This document shows positions 1 through 8,044 of a stretch of 64,000 nucleotides of DNA, in pieces. Positions within the stretch are counted from its first letter, which is position 1. Each line of letters begins with the position of its first letter. The stretch comes from Flavobacterium sp. 90 (GTDB taxonomy: Bacteria > Bacteroidota > Bacteroidia > Flavobacteriales > Flavobacteriaceae). The position numbers and the translations under genes were made by a program. The stretch lies in NCBI RefSeq assembly GCF_004339525.1, contig NZ_SMGE01000001.1, positions 1,054,001 through 1,118,000 on the forward strand. Direction: 5' to 3'. The notes beneath the pieces were generated by a model. The model worked only from the letters and a program-made list of their open reading frames with translations. It was not told where the DNA came from and did not search any database.

Positions 1-295
1 ATCAGGTTTTTTTTTATCAGAATAAAAGGTAACTAACAAAATATCCAGAAATCATTTCCTTTTTACGGCTGCCAAGCTTTAATTCTTATTTTAGATTGTT
101 GATTGTAGATTTTAGATTCTGTTTAATGCTTAAAAAATCGAAAATTCTATCATCACTTTATGTTCTTTTGAAAATAATTCCATCTTTTTCAGCAGAAGCA
201 ACTTGTCTTTGCGAAAAAAAAGGTTTTAAAACTTTTGAACGGGTTTCTGATATAACTCCTCTAATTTAATGAAAATCAAAATAGAAATTAAAAAA

Positions 296-330
296 TAAGC
301 CGGGTGGTACAGGTATTCCTACCCGGCTTA
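296..330 (-). terminator. Hairpin terminator after susD
   Basis: A 10-bp stem (TAAGCCGGGT with ACCCGGCTTA) and a 15-nt loop lie about 30 nt past the stop of the minus-strand SusD gene. The minus-strand T-run after the stem is interrupted, so this could be an mRNA-stabilising hairpin rather than a strong terminator. Nothing else recognisable is seen in positions 1-295. Confidence 0.6.
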
Positions 331-358
331 ATTCAACTAACTAACCAATATTATTCAA

Positions 359-1876
359 CTATTGTTTATCCCACCAAATTCTGGTTGTCATTAAATCCAA
401 CCCTTGGCGAGCGATCGCTGCTTTATAATTAGCCTCATTTGTTATCAATTCTGACTGATCATAAATTAATCTTCTTGGTACTGTTCCTTTTGTTTCTCCC
501 GCAGGATCATTTACCGGAACTAAAACCGGATATCCTGTTCTTCTATATTCTGAAAATGCTTCAAAACCATTGAATAACAATACAATCCATTTTTGAGTGA
601 TAATTTGTTCAATTTTTTGAGCTTCTGTTCCAGTAGCTTTAAAAGGATGAGCAGCAATATAAGTGTTGTATTCTGCAAGTGAAACCGCTGGTACTTTATC
701 TCCAAAAATAACCAGAACTTCCATTGCAGCTCTAACTCCGTCTTGGTAAAGATTTTGTGCCGTGTCTCCAACATTCCAGCCTTTTACTGCTGCTTCTGCC
801 AATAAGAATTTAACCTCAGCATAAGACATAATCAAAGTTGGTGCATCTAAACGTAATACTGTAGAAGTATTAGGATCTGAGAATAATTTCTTGTCTCCAC
901 CCGGAAATTCTTTTGCATCATTTGCAAGTCCTTGTTGGCTTGCAGGATTGTTGTCTCCTGAAGCTTCCAATTTGGCATAAATTCTTAAACGTGGATCGTT
1001 ATTGTTTTTCAACATATCGATAAACGTTTTGCTGTATTTTGTATTAGAATCTCCTCCGTTAAGGTCATTTCTAACCCAAGATGAAGTAATTGGGTTTGTT
1101 CTAACTCCTTGTGGTCCTGCATCATGTTTTAAAACAAGACTTTCAGTATTTGAAGTAAAAACACCTTTAGCTACAGCTTTCTCAACATATTGTTGTGCTT
1201 TTGCAGGGTTTACTTTAGACAAACGCATTGCAACTCTCAACATTAATGAGTTTGCCAGTTTTTTCCATTTGGCAACATCACTTTGGTAGTACAAATCGGC
1301 GTTACCTACAAATGCTTTATTAGCATCCAATGCAGTACCAGCTTCATCTAATTCTTTTAGAAGATCATTGTAGATAGCTTCTTGTGTGTCATATTTTGGA
1401 GCAAAAACATTTCCGTTATATCCTTTTCCTGCTTCGAAGTAAGGAATTTCACCGTAAGTATCTGTCAATTTTTGAAACATGAATACTTTCATGATTCTGC
1501 AAGCCTGAATCATATTACTATTTTCAGGAGAGTTTTCTACTACAGATAACAATTGAAAAATCTGATTCAATCCTTTACCATATGATTCTCCAAAAAGAGA
1601 TCCTGAATATTCAGAAGAATAAGTATATTTTGAACCTGGTCCGCCTAATGAAGAAAATTGCTGAACGATTTGAGCCGCATATGCATTGTTTCCTCTTGTG
1701 TTAGAATAATCTTGTCCATCTACATAAATCTCAGCAAGTGTAAACATAGATTTTATCGCCGGATCTGTCAATGCATTTGGATTCGTATTCATTTCCTCGA
1801 ATCCTTTATCGCATGATGTTAATGTCATTGCACCAACAATTGCGACACAGAATATTTTTATAAATTTATTTTTCAT
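359..1876 (-). CDS. SusD/RagB-family surface glycan-binding lipoprotein
   Basis: This 505-residue outer-membrane lipoprotein starts with a charged, hydrophobic leader and a lipobox ending in Cys22 (LTSC), followed by the FEEMNTNPNAL segment typical of the SusD-like_2 branch. SusD proteins cap the SusC channel and bind glycans at the cell surface. The gene lies 15 nt after the SusC gene on the same strand, so the two are almost certainly co-transcribed and form one complex. Length and the C-terminal WW segment (TTRIWWDKQ) fit the branch. The substrate cannot be read from sequence; the neighbouring GH97 enzyme and the shared operator-like sites suggest an alpha-glucan or alpha-glucoside. Confidence 0.93.
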   Translation of the reverse strand: MKNKFIKIFCVAIVGAMTLTSCDKGFEEMNTNPNALTDPAIKSMFTLAEIYVDGQDYSNTRGNNAYAAQIVQQFSSLGGPGSKYTYSSEYSGSLFGESYGKGLNQIFQLLSVVENSPENSNMIQACRIMKVFMFQKLTDTYGEIPYFEAGKGYNGNVFAPKYDTQEAIYNDLLKELDEAGTALDANKAFVGNADLYYQSDVAKWKKLANSLMLRVAMRLSKVNPAKAQQYVEKAVAKGVFTSNTESLVLKHDAGPQGVRTNPITSSWVRNDLNGGDSNTKYSKTFIDMLKNNNDPRLRIYAKLEASGDNNPASQQGLANDAKEFPGGDKKLFSDPNTSTVLRLDAPTLIMSYAEVKFLLAEAAVKGWNVGDTAQNLYQDGVRAAMEVLVIFGDKVPAVSLAEYNTYIAAHPFKATGTEAQKIEQIITQKWIVLLFNGFEAFSEYRRTGYPVLVPVNDPAGETKGTVPRRLIYDQSELITNEANYKAAIARQGLDLMTTRIWWDKQ

Positions 1877-1891
1877 CTTTCAATTTTATTA

Positions 1892-4800
1892 TTAAAATTT
1901 GACATTAAGGCTTACACCATAGTTTCTTGTCAAAGGCATAGATGCTCTTTCAAGTCCTTGTGCATTACTATTAGAATAGTTTGATTCTGGATCGATGTTT
2001 GGCACTTTGTCATAAATTGTCCATAAATTATGAGCAGAAAACGCTAAGCTAATCGCTTGAAATGGTGTTTTTGACAAAGTTGATTTTGGGAAATTATAAG
2101 CAAAAGAAATTGCTCTTAATTTTACGAAATCAGCATCGTAAACAAAGTTTGATGTAATATCACTATAACTTCTCCAGTAATCGTATGCAGAAACTGTTGT
2201 GTTTACAGGATTTCCGTTAACATCTTTACCTGATACCTGAACTCCGCCTTCACGACCCGGAAGTGTTTGCTCTGATAATCCGTAACGAGTTCCTAATTGG
2301 TTTGTAGCTGAATAGATTTCTCCTCCAAATTTAGCATCTACAAAAACTGAAAGTGTGAAATTTTTATATTGAAAATCATTCGAAAGTCCCATTGAAGTTG
2401 GCGCTACACCTTGTCCTGCAATGATTAAATTTCCTCTCATGAATTTACCGTTTGTATCGATTACAATGTTTCCTTGTGAATCTCTCAAATAATCATAAGC
2501 TTTGATTACTCCAAAAGGCTGTCCTTTTTCTAATACTACAGAAGCTCTTGAATCTCTGTTTCCTTCTAATGATTTTGTATTGATTTTGTCCGAAAGACTT
2601 ACTACTTCACTATCATTGTAAGCAAAGTTATAACCAATGCTCCAAGAGAAACTTGGTGTTTTAATCGCTTTTACATTTACTGCAAACTCAACACCTTGAT
2701 TCAGGATTTCTCCCACGTTGATTTTTGTAGTTCTGTAACCTGAAGCCTGAGAAATATCAGCATCAGCAATATCTTTTGTTGTTCTCTTTTGATAGAAAGT
2801 CAAATCTGTACTTACTCTGTTATTAAAGAATGTATTTTCGAAACCAAATTCGATTGTACTTACATTATAAGGTCTCAAAAATTTATTTGGAACTGTTTCT
2901 CCATTAACTCCCAAAATTGGTTGTCCCTGAGAATCTGTTTGTCCATCTGGCGCAGTATAAGTTAATGACAAAGCATAAGCTTCTTGCAATCCGCCTCCTA
3001 CATTACCCCAACCTGCTCTTAATTTTCCGTAAGACATCCATTCCGGCAAATCGATAATTTGAGAATAAATGAAACTTGAACTTACAGATGGATAAAAAAC
3101 GCTATTGTTTGATGGATCTAAAGTAGAAAACCAATCTTGACGACCTGTTAAACTAAGATATAAGAAATCTTTGTATCCTAAATCTGCCGAATAGAAAAGA
3201 GAGTTTACTTCTCTTTCTGAAAATAGTTTTTCTGTTTTATCCGGTTGAGTATTAGCATAAAAATATTTAAACGGCACAATAAAGTTGTTACCTTTCATTT
3301 TAATACCACTGTACTTATTATCCTGACGGTTCGCTCCAATAAAAGCATCTAATGAAAGATTTTTAGCAATATCGCCTTTGTAGCCTAAATATCCCGAAGC
3401 ATTAAACTCAGAACGATTCTCTACTCTGTTTTCATAAGATCCTCCTGGATTATAGTTAATTCCTGTAGGTTCAATTTCAGTATATTCATAATTAATATCA
3501 TCAATACCAATTACAGCTTTTGCATAAATTTTATCGGTAATATTATAGTTAACTTTTGCAGAACCTATAAAACGCTTTCTAAGGTCATCGTTAAGATCTT
3601 CTTGTGTTGCAAAGTAAGGATTTGTTTGGTACGTGTTTGCACCAAAATAATCTGCCTCACCGCCATTTTCATCATATCCGTTATTGATCCATCTAATATC
3701 TGTTCCCGGCGTTAAGAAAGTTGTTGGGAAAGAAGGATTTCTTGGTGAATCATTCAAATAAGGTCTGTTATGACTTTTCTCTGAAATGTATTGTGCATTA
3801 GTTTCTATACTAATTTTTTTGTTTGGTGCTGAGTTTAAACTCAAAGACAAGTTATTTCTACCAAAATCTGTTCCCGGTAAAATAGACTCATCTTTTGTGT
3901 TTCCAAAAGACAATCTGAAATTAGTTGTTTCATTTCCGCCAGAAATTGCTAAAGTATTACTGAACGAAAATCCAGTTCTGTAGAAATTTTCAACGTTGTC
4001 TTTTCCGTAAGCTTGGTATGGTCTTGTTTTTCCGTCAAGCGAAAGAGAAGGCGTTCCGTCGTATTTATCTCCCCATGCAAAATAGTAAGAATCTCTAAGT
4101 TCCTGTAAGTCAGAAAATCTTGTTGCAACACCATTTACAGGCGCTCCGGCTCCGTATTGATCTTGCCAGTGCAAAAGACTTACCGGAGTATTAAAAGTAG
4201 AATTTGTACTAAAATCTACGCCAAGTCCAGTTCCGCTTTTTCCTTTTTTAGTAGTAATCAAGATAACACCATTTGACCCTCTGTACCCGTAAAGAGCAGA
4301 AGCGGCACTACCTTTTAATACAGACATCGAAGCGATATCGTCAGGATTGAAAGAAGACATACCATCTCCTTTATCAGCTCCACCATACATTCCGGCGTTT
4401 CCTTGTTGACTGTTATCAATCGGAATTCCGTCTACAACATACAAAGGCTGGTTTAATCCAGAAGCAGATGTTGCCCCACGAATTACTACACGGCTTGAAC
4501 CAGAAGGTCCTGTAACAGGTGCAGAAACGTTAACTCCGGCAATTTTTCCCTGAAGAGCGTTTCCTAAATTAATCTCTTTATTTTTTGTCAGGTCGTCGCC
4601 TTTGATTTCTCCAACTGCATAACCTAAAGCTTTCTTTTGTTTTTTAACTCCAAATGAAGTTACCACAACATCTTTTAATTCTTGTAAATTTTCGTTCAGT
4701 ACAACCGCAACACGGTTTTCTTTTTCCTGAAGTACTACTTGTTTTGAAGCAAAACCTATAGAAGATACATTTAAAGTTACCTTCCCTTCCGGAACATTCA

Positions 4801-4987
4801 TCTTGAATCTACCTTCAGCGTCTGTAACTGCGCTAAACGGTTTTCCTTGAACCTCTATGGATGCAGCAACAATTCCCTTGTTCTCTGCATCAGTCACTAT
4901 GCCTGTTATTAATCGGTTTTGTGCAACAGCTCCTAAGCTGCTCAACAATACCATTCCTAACACTGCCAATATTCGTTTCATAAGCAT
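1892..4987 (-). CDS. SusC/RagA-family TonB-dependent transporter
   Basis: This 1031-residue outer-membrane transporter imports oligosaccharides with TonB energy. A signal peptide (about 1-22) is followed by a carboxypeptidase-regulatory-like beta-sandwich (ITGIVTDAENKGI onward, about 27-105), the linker VVTSFGVKKQKKALGYAVGEI, a plug with the SusC signature (PLYVVDGIPIDN and GSAASALYGYRGSNGVILITTKKG), and a long beta-barrel ending in the aromatic-type C-terminus VSLNVKF. There is no STN domain, so anti-sigma signalling is not expected. MLMKR or MKR (two codons later) could be the start. A LacI-type palindrome lies about 220 nt upstream. It pairs with the SusD gene downstream. Confidence 0.95.
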   Translation of the reverse strand: MLMKRILAVLGMVLLSSLGAVAQNRLITGIVTDAENKGIVAASIEVQGKPFSAVTDAEGRFKMNVPEGKVTLNVSSIGFASKQVVLQEKENRVAVVLNENLQELKDVVVTSFGVKKQKKALGYAVGEIKGDDLTKNKEINLGNALQGKIAGVNVSAPVTGPSGSSRVVIRGATSASGLNQPLYVVDGIPIDNSQQGNAGMYGGADKGDGMSSFNPDDIASMSVLKGSAASALYGYRGSNGVILITTKKGKSGTGLGVDFSTNSTFNTPVSLLHWQDQYGAGAPVNGVATRFSDLQELRDSYYFAWGDKYDGTPSLSLDGKTRPYQAYGKDNVENFYRTGFSFSNTLAISGGNETTNFRLSFGNTKDESILPGTDFGRNNLSLSLNSAPNKKISIETNAQYISEKSHNRPYLNDSPRNPSFPTTFLTPGTDIRWINNGYDENGGEADYFGANTYQTNPYFATQEDLNDDLRKRFIGSAKVNYNITDKIYAKAVIGIDDINYEYTEIEPTGINYNPGGSYENRVENRSEFNASGYLGYKGDIAKNLSLDAFIGANRQDNKYSGIKMKGNNFIVPFKYFYANTQPDKTEKLFSEREVNSLFYSADLGYKDFLYLSLTGRQDWFSTLDPSNNSVFYPSVSSSFIYSQIIDLPEWMSYGKLRAGWGNVGGGLQEAYALSLTYTAPDGQTDSQGQPILGVNGETVPNKFLRPYNVSTIEFGFENTFFNNRVSTDLTFYQKRTTKDIADADISQASGYRTTKINVGEILNQGVEFAVNVKAIKTPSFSWSIGYNFAYNDSEVVSLSDKINTKSLEGNRDSRASVVLEKGQPFGVIKAYDYLRDSQGNIVIDTNGKFMRGNLIIAGQGVAPTSMGLSNDFQYKNFTLSVFVDAKFGGEIYSATNQLGTRYGLSEQTLPGREGGVQVSGKDVNGNPVNTTVSAYDYWRSYSDITSNFVYDADFVKLRAISFAYNFPKSTLSKTPFQAISLAFSAHNLWTIYDKVPNIDPESNYSNSNAQGLERASMPLTRNYGVSLNVKF

Positions 4988-5205
4988 TTTTTTTGGTTAT
5001 TTGTTTTGATTTTTGTTGATTTTAACGTGATTGTTTTTAATAATTAGTAATAAAATTTGAACTCAGTTTAATATGGTATTTAAAGATCTTAACCTCTAAA
5101 TACTATGACTTAACAGCAACTTAAACACTTTCCTAATTTTAAGAAATCGATATAGTGAACACGTTAAAAAAAACAACTGATAAACACAGTTTAGTCTTCT
5201 AAAAC

Positions 5206-5225
5206 TTACTAAAACGATTTAGTAA
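5206..5225. promoter_or_regulatory. LacI-type operator upstream of susC
   Basis: TTACTAAAACGATTTAGTAA is a near-perfect palindrome with a central CG (9 of 10 half-site bases match). Similar palindromes occur before the LacI-type gene (6359) and before GH97 (10166). The site lies in the 297-nt gap between the regulator stop and the susC start, the expected place for a regulator acting on susCD. The gap otherwise shows A/T-rich sequence and no gene. Confidence 0.7.
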
Positions 5226-5284
5226 AATGACTAAAAAAAAACGAAACGTTTTTTTTTTAATTTTTTTAATATTATCCTTCAGAA

Positions 5285-6295
5285 TCAAACAGATTCCCGG
5301 ATTATTAACCTACCTTTTTTAAGGCTTTTTTCTACTTCAAATTTCTCCATATCAGTCATCTGACTCATTAACAACTGTATCGATTTAACTGCAATATCCT
5401 CAATAGGCTGCGCAATTACAGTAATTGTTGGTGTATGCAATTTAAAACTATCATGATCATCAAAACTTATGACCGAGATATCATCAGGAATACTAATTCC
5501 CATCTTTCTAAAAGCCTGAAGTCCCGCAAGTCCCATGTAGTTGGTTAAAAATAAAACAGCATCTATGTCTGTGTTTTTTTCAAAAAAACTTAATATATCG
5601 GCTACCTTATTTTCTTCGGTACTATTATAATCCAGATGAAGCACAAGCGATTCATCATAGGTCCCTTCTTCTTTCAAAGCATCGCGATAACCATCTTCTC
5701 TTAATTTCATCTGAACCATTTCAGATGTATTATTTACAACAGCAATCTTTTTACAGCCTTTATTGATCAAAAATTTTGTAGCTGTATTAGACGCTTCATA
5801 ATTATCCATTACAACATGACTCACTCTTTGTCCAGGAAAATACCTGTCGACTAATACTACGGGTTTTCTTAATTTTATAAGAAGATCAATTTTCTCTTCA
5901 AGATTTTGAGTTGGCGTAATAATAAAACCATCCACATTTGCCTGCAAAAGACTATTTATCAATTCTTCAGAACGTTCATTATCTCCACCAGTACTACAAT
6001 AAAAAACTCTGTAATCAATGCTCTTCGCTTCATCTTCTATGACTCTCGCAAGATCTGCAAAGAACTGATTCGAAATATCCTCAACAATAAGTCCAATCGA
6101 TCTTGTTTTTCCAGTTCTTAGACTGGTTGCAATCATGCTGGGTCTGTAGTTCAGCTTTTCAGCAACTTCCTGCACCTTTTTTATTACTGCAGGACTGATT
6201 CCCATTTTCTCGCCTTTATCATTAATGACAAAAGATACAGTAGATATAGACACTTGCGCCTCTGTGGCAATATCCTTAATAGTAATCTTTTTCAT
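5285..6295 (-). CDS. LacI-family transcriptional regulator
   Basis: This 336-residue regulator has an N-terminal helix-turn-helix (ITIKDIATEAQVSISTVSFVIN, about 3-25), the hinge-helix segment NYRPSMIATSLRTGKT (about 49-64), and a periplasmic-binding-protein-like sugar domain (SIGLIVEDISNQFF onward). Family members bind palindromes with a central CG and change affinity when a sugar ligand binds. Three such palindromes lie at this locus: before susC, upstream of this gene (autoregulation) and before GH97. It is transcribed in the same direction as susCD but is likely a separate unit because about 300 nt intervene. Its ligand is unknown, plausibly a breakdown product of the imported glycan. Confidence 0.93.
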   Translation of the reverse strand: MKKITIKDIATEAQVSISTVSFVINDKGEKMGISPAVIKKVQEVAEKLNYRPSMIATSLRTGKTRSIGLIVEDISNQFFADLARVIEDEAKSIDYRVFYCSTGGDNERSEELINSLLQANVDGFIITPTQNLEEKIDLLIKLRKPVVLVDRYFPGQRVSHVVMDNYEASNTATKFLINKGCKKIAVVNNTSEMVQMKLREDGYRDALKEEGTYDESLVLHLDYNSTEENKVADILSFFEKNTDIDAVLFLTNYMGLAGLQAFRKMGISIPDDISVISFDDHDSFKLHTPTITVIAQPIEDIAVKSIQLLMSQMTDMEKFEVEKSLKKGRLIIRESV

Positions 6296-6358
6296 TTAGC
6301 GAATTAATTTTTTATTAAGCTGTTGTTAATTGAATCACAAATATAGATATAAAAATAG

Positions 6359-6378
6359 TTACTAAAACGATTTTGTAA
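6359..6378. promoter_or_regulatory. LacI-type operator upstream of the regulator gene
   Basis: TTACTAAAACGATTTTGTAA is an imperfect palindrome around a central CG. Its left half is identical to that of the site before susC. It lies 64 nt upstream of the LacI-type gene start, consistent with autoregulation. The rest of the 6296-6641 gap holds no gene. Confidence 0.65.
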
Positions 6379-6592
6379 TTATTTTTTTAAACAAATCATT
6401 TTTTTAGAGTTAATTAAAAACAGAATCATTAGTATTTAAAGGCAATTTTAGCATTAATCCTTTTTAAACCCTCAAAAGATACTTAATCATTTTAGCATGA
6501 ATAATCTTTATTCAGCTTTTTTAGCAGAATTGCAAAACTCATATTTTGTAATTTATTCAACTAAAAAACACTTTCAAAATATTCAATTAATA

Positions 6593-6619
6593 CCTGTTAG
6601 GTTTTCAAAACCTAACAGG
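6593..6619. repeat. Perfect 13-bp hairpin downstream of the isomerase gene
   Basis: Two 13-nt arms (CCTGTTAGGTTTT and its exact reverse complement) surround a single central base. It lies 22 nt after the stop of the minus-strand isomerase gene. It may end transcription or be an interspersed palindromic repeat; there is no long T-run. Confidence 0.6.
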
Positions 6620-6641
6620 AAATCTCATCTTAATCTTCAAC

Positions 6642-7610
6642 TTAAGAAATAAAAACTTCTAAAACAGAAGCATAACCATCTATTGTATAATCACTTATAT
6701 CGGCAGGCAATAAAACAGTATCTCCTTTCTCATATTTATAAATTTCATTCTCATGTCTAATTCCAAAAGAACCTTCGATGCACATATAAACTGTAAAAGA
6801 TTCTCCGTTTCTACTCACATCAATTGTTCCGTCAAGCGGAATAAAATTCGTTGTGAAATAAGGACAATCAACTACAACATTTGATTGATTTTGAATCGTT
6901 TCGTACTTTTTATATGTATCTACTTTATTATAATTAATTGCATCAAGTGCCAAATCTACATGCAATTCTCTTTTATTTCCCTGAGCATCTTTTCTGTCAA
7001 AATCATACAAGCGATACGTAATATCCGATGTTTGCTGAATCTCTGCAACTACTAATCCCGCTCCTATCGCATGAACCGTTCCTGTTTCCAGAAAAAACAC
7101 GTCGCCGGCTTTGGCTTTTACATCGTCTAAAATAGAAACCAAAGTATTATTATTCAGATTTTCCAGATATTCTTCTTTGCTTGAATCTTCTTTAAAACCA
7201 ACAATAATTCTTGCATCAGCATCGGCTTGCATTACATACCACATTTCGGTTTTACCAAAAGAATTATGACGCTCTTTTGCCAATTTATCATTTGGATGAA
7301 CCTGTATCGATAAATCTTCTCTTGCATCGAGATATTTAAACAATAGTGGAAACTGATTCCCAAATCGTTCATAAACTCTCGTTCCTAAAATTGCCTTTGG
7401 AGATTTTTCAATTAATTCCGTTAATGATTTTCCTTTTAATTTACCATTCGCAACAACGCTTACATCTCCTTCTACAGTAGATAATTCCCAACTTTCTCCT
7501 GTAATTTTAGAAACGATTGGCTTATTAAGAACTGTTTCTAGTTTTTCTCCGCCCCAAATTCTTTCTTTCAAAATTGGTTCAAATTGTAAAGGATAATTTT
7601 TTATGCTCAT
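6642..7610 (-). CDS. manA: Class I mannose-6-phosphate isomerase
   Basis: This zinc enzyme interconverts mannose-6-phosphate and fructose-6-phosphate. The start is placed at MSIKNYPLQFEP (322 residues), the usual beginning for short class I enzymes; an upstream in-frame ATG at 7703 would add 31 residues rich in Lys and Phe that match a repeat region, not the family. Cupin metal-site motifs are visible: QVHPND (about 103-108), KTEMWYVM (about 120-127) and ETGTVHAIGAG (about 175). It lies between the LacI-type regulator and GH97 on the same strand, suggesting a role in processing the imported sugar, although no operator-like palindrome is seen directly upstream. Confidence 0.93.
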   Translation of the reverse strand: MSIKNYPLQFEPILKERIWGGEKLETVLNKPIVSKITGESWELSTVEGDVSVVANGKLKGKSLTELIEKSPKAILGTRVYERFGNQFPLLFKYLDAREDLSIQVHPNDKLAKERHNSFGKTEMWYVMQADADARIIVGFKEDSSKEEYLENLNNNTLVSILDDVKAKAGDVFFLETGTVHAIGAGLVVAEIQQTSDITYRLYDFDRKDAQGNKRELHVDLALDAINYNKVDTYKKYETIQNQSNVVVDCPYFTTNFIPLDGTIDVSRNGESFTVYMCIEGSFGIRHENEIYKYEKGDTVLLPADISDYTIDGYASVLEVFIS

Positions 7611-7647
7611 TTTTATGTTTTTTAAATTAATATCTAGTTTTTTTTTG

Positions 7648-7794
7648 CCACAGATTAAAGGATTAAAAATGATTTTAAATATCTGTGGATTTTTTTTTGC
7701 CACGAATTACACGAATTTTCTCGAATTATTTCTCTCTTTTCTTATCTACTTAAAGCATATAAAACAAAATCATTTTAATCCTTTTAATCTGTGG
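7648..7794. repeat. Palindromic repeat with 29-nt arms
   Basis: The left arm (7648-7676, starting CCACAGATTAAAGGATT) is an almost exact reverse complement of the right arm (7766-7794, ending CCTTTTAATCTGTGG). Between the arms sits a second phrase (GCCACGAATTACACGAATT). Such phrases are typical non-coding interspersed repeats. Short reading frames here are repeat-derived. Confidence 0.75.
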
Positions 7795-7805
7795 CTAAAC
7801 TTTTC

Positions 7806-8017
7806 TCTTGCAGATTAAGCAGCTTTTTCTTCAAATCCTGAAAGAAAAAAATCCGTGTTTATCCGTGTTTTCGCGATAGCGAATCCGTGTCATCCGCGTG
7901 CCATTTTCTCGCAGATTTGGCAGATTGAGCAGATTTTTTTCAAATACTGCAGAAAAAAAATCCGTGTTCATCCGCGCTTTCGCGATAGCGAATCCGTGTC
8001 ATCCGCGTGCCATTTCA
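7806..8017. repeat. Two tandem copies of a ~105-bp intergenic repeat
   Basis: Both units run from a GCAGATT...GCAGATT segment through ATCCGTGTTTATCCGTG, a small hairpin (TTCGC-GATA-GCGAA), then AATCCGTGTCATCCGCG and GCCATTT. The copies are 7806-7909 and 7910-8017. They separate the isomerase start from the GH97 stop and contain no convincing gene. Confidence 0.75.
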
Positions 8018-8044
8018 CATTTTCACAATTCACAATTCACATTT

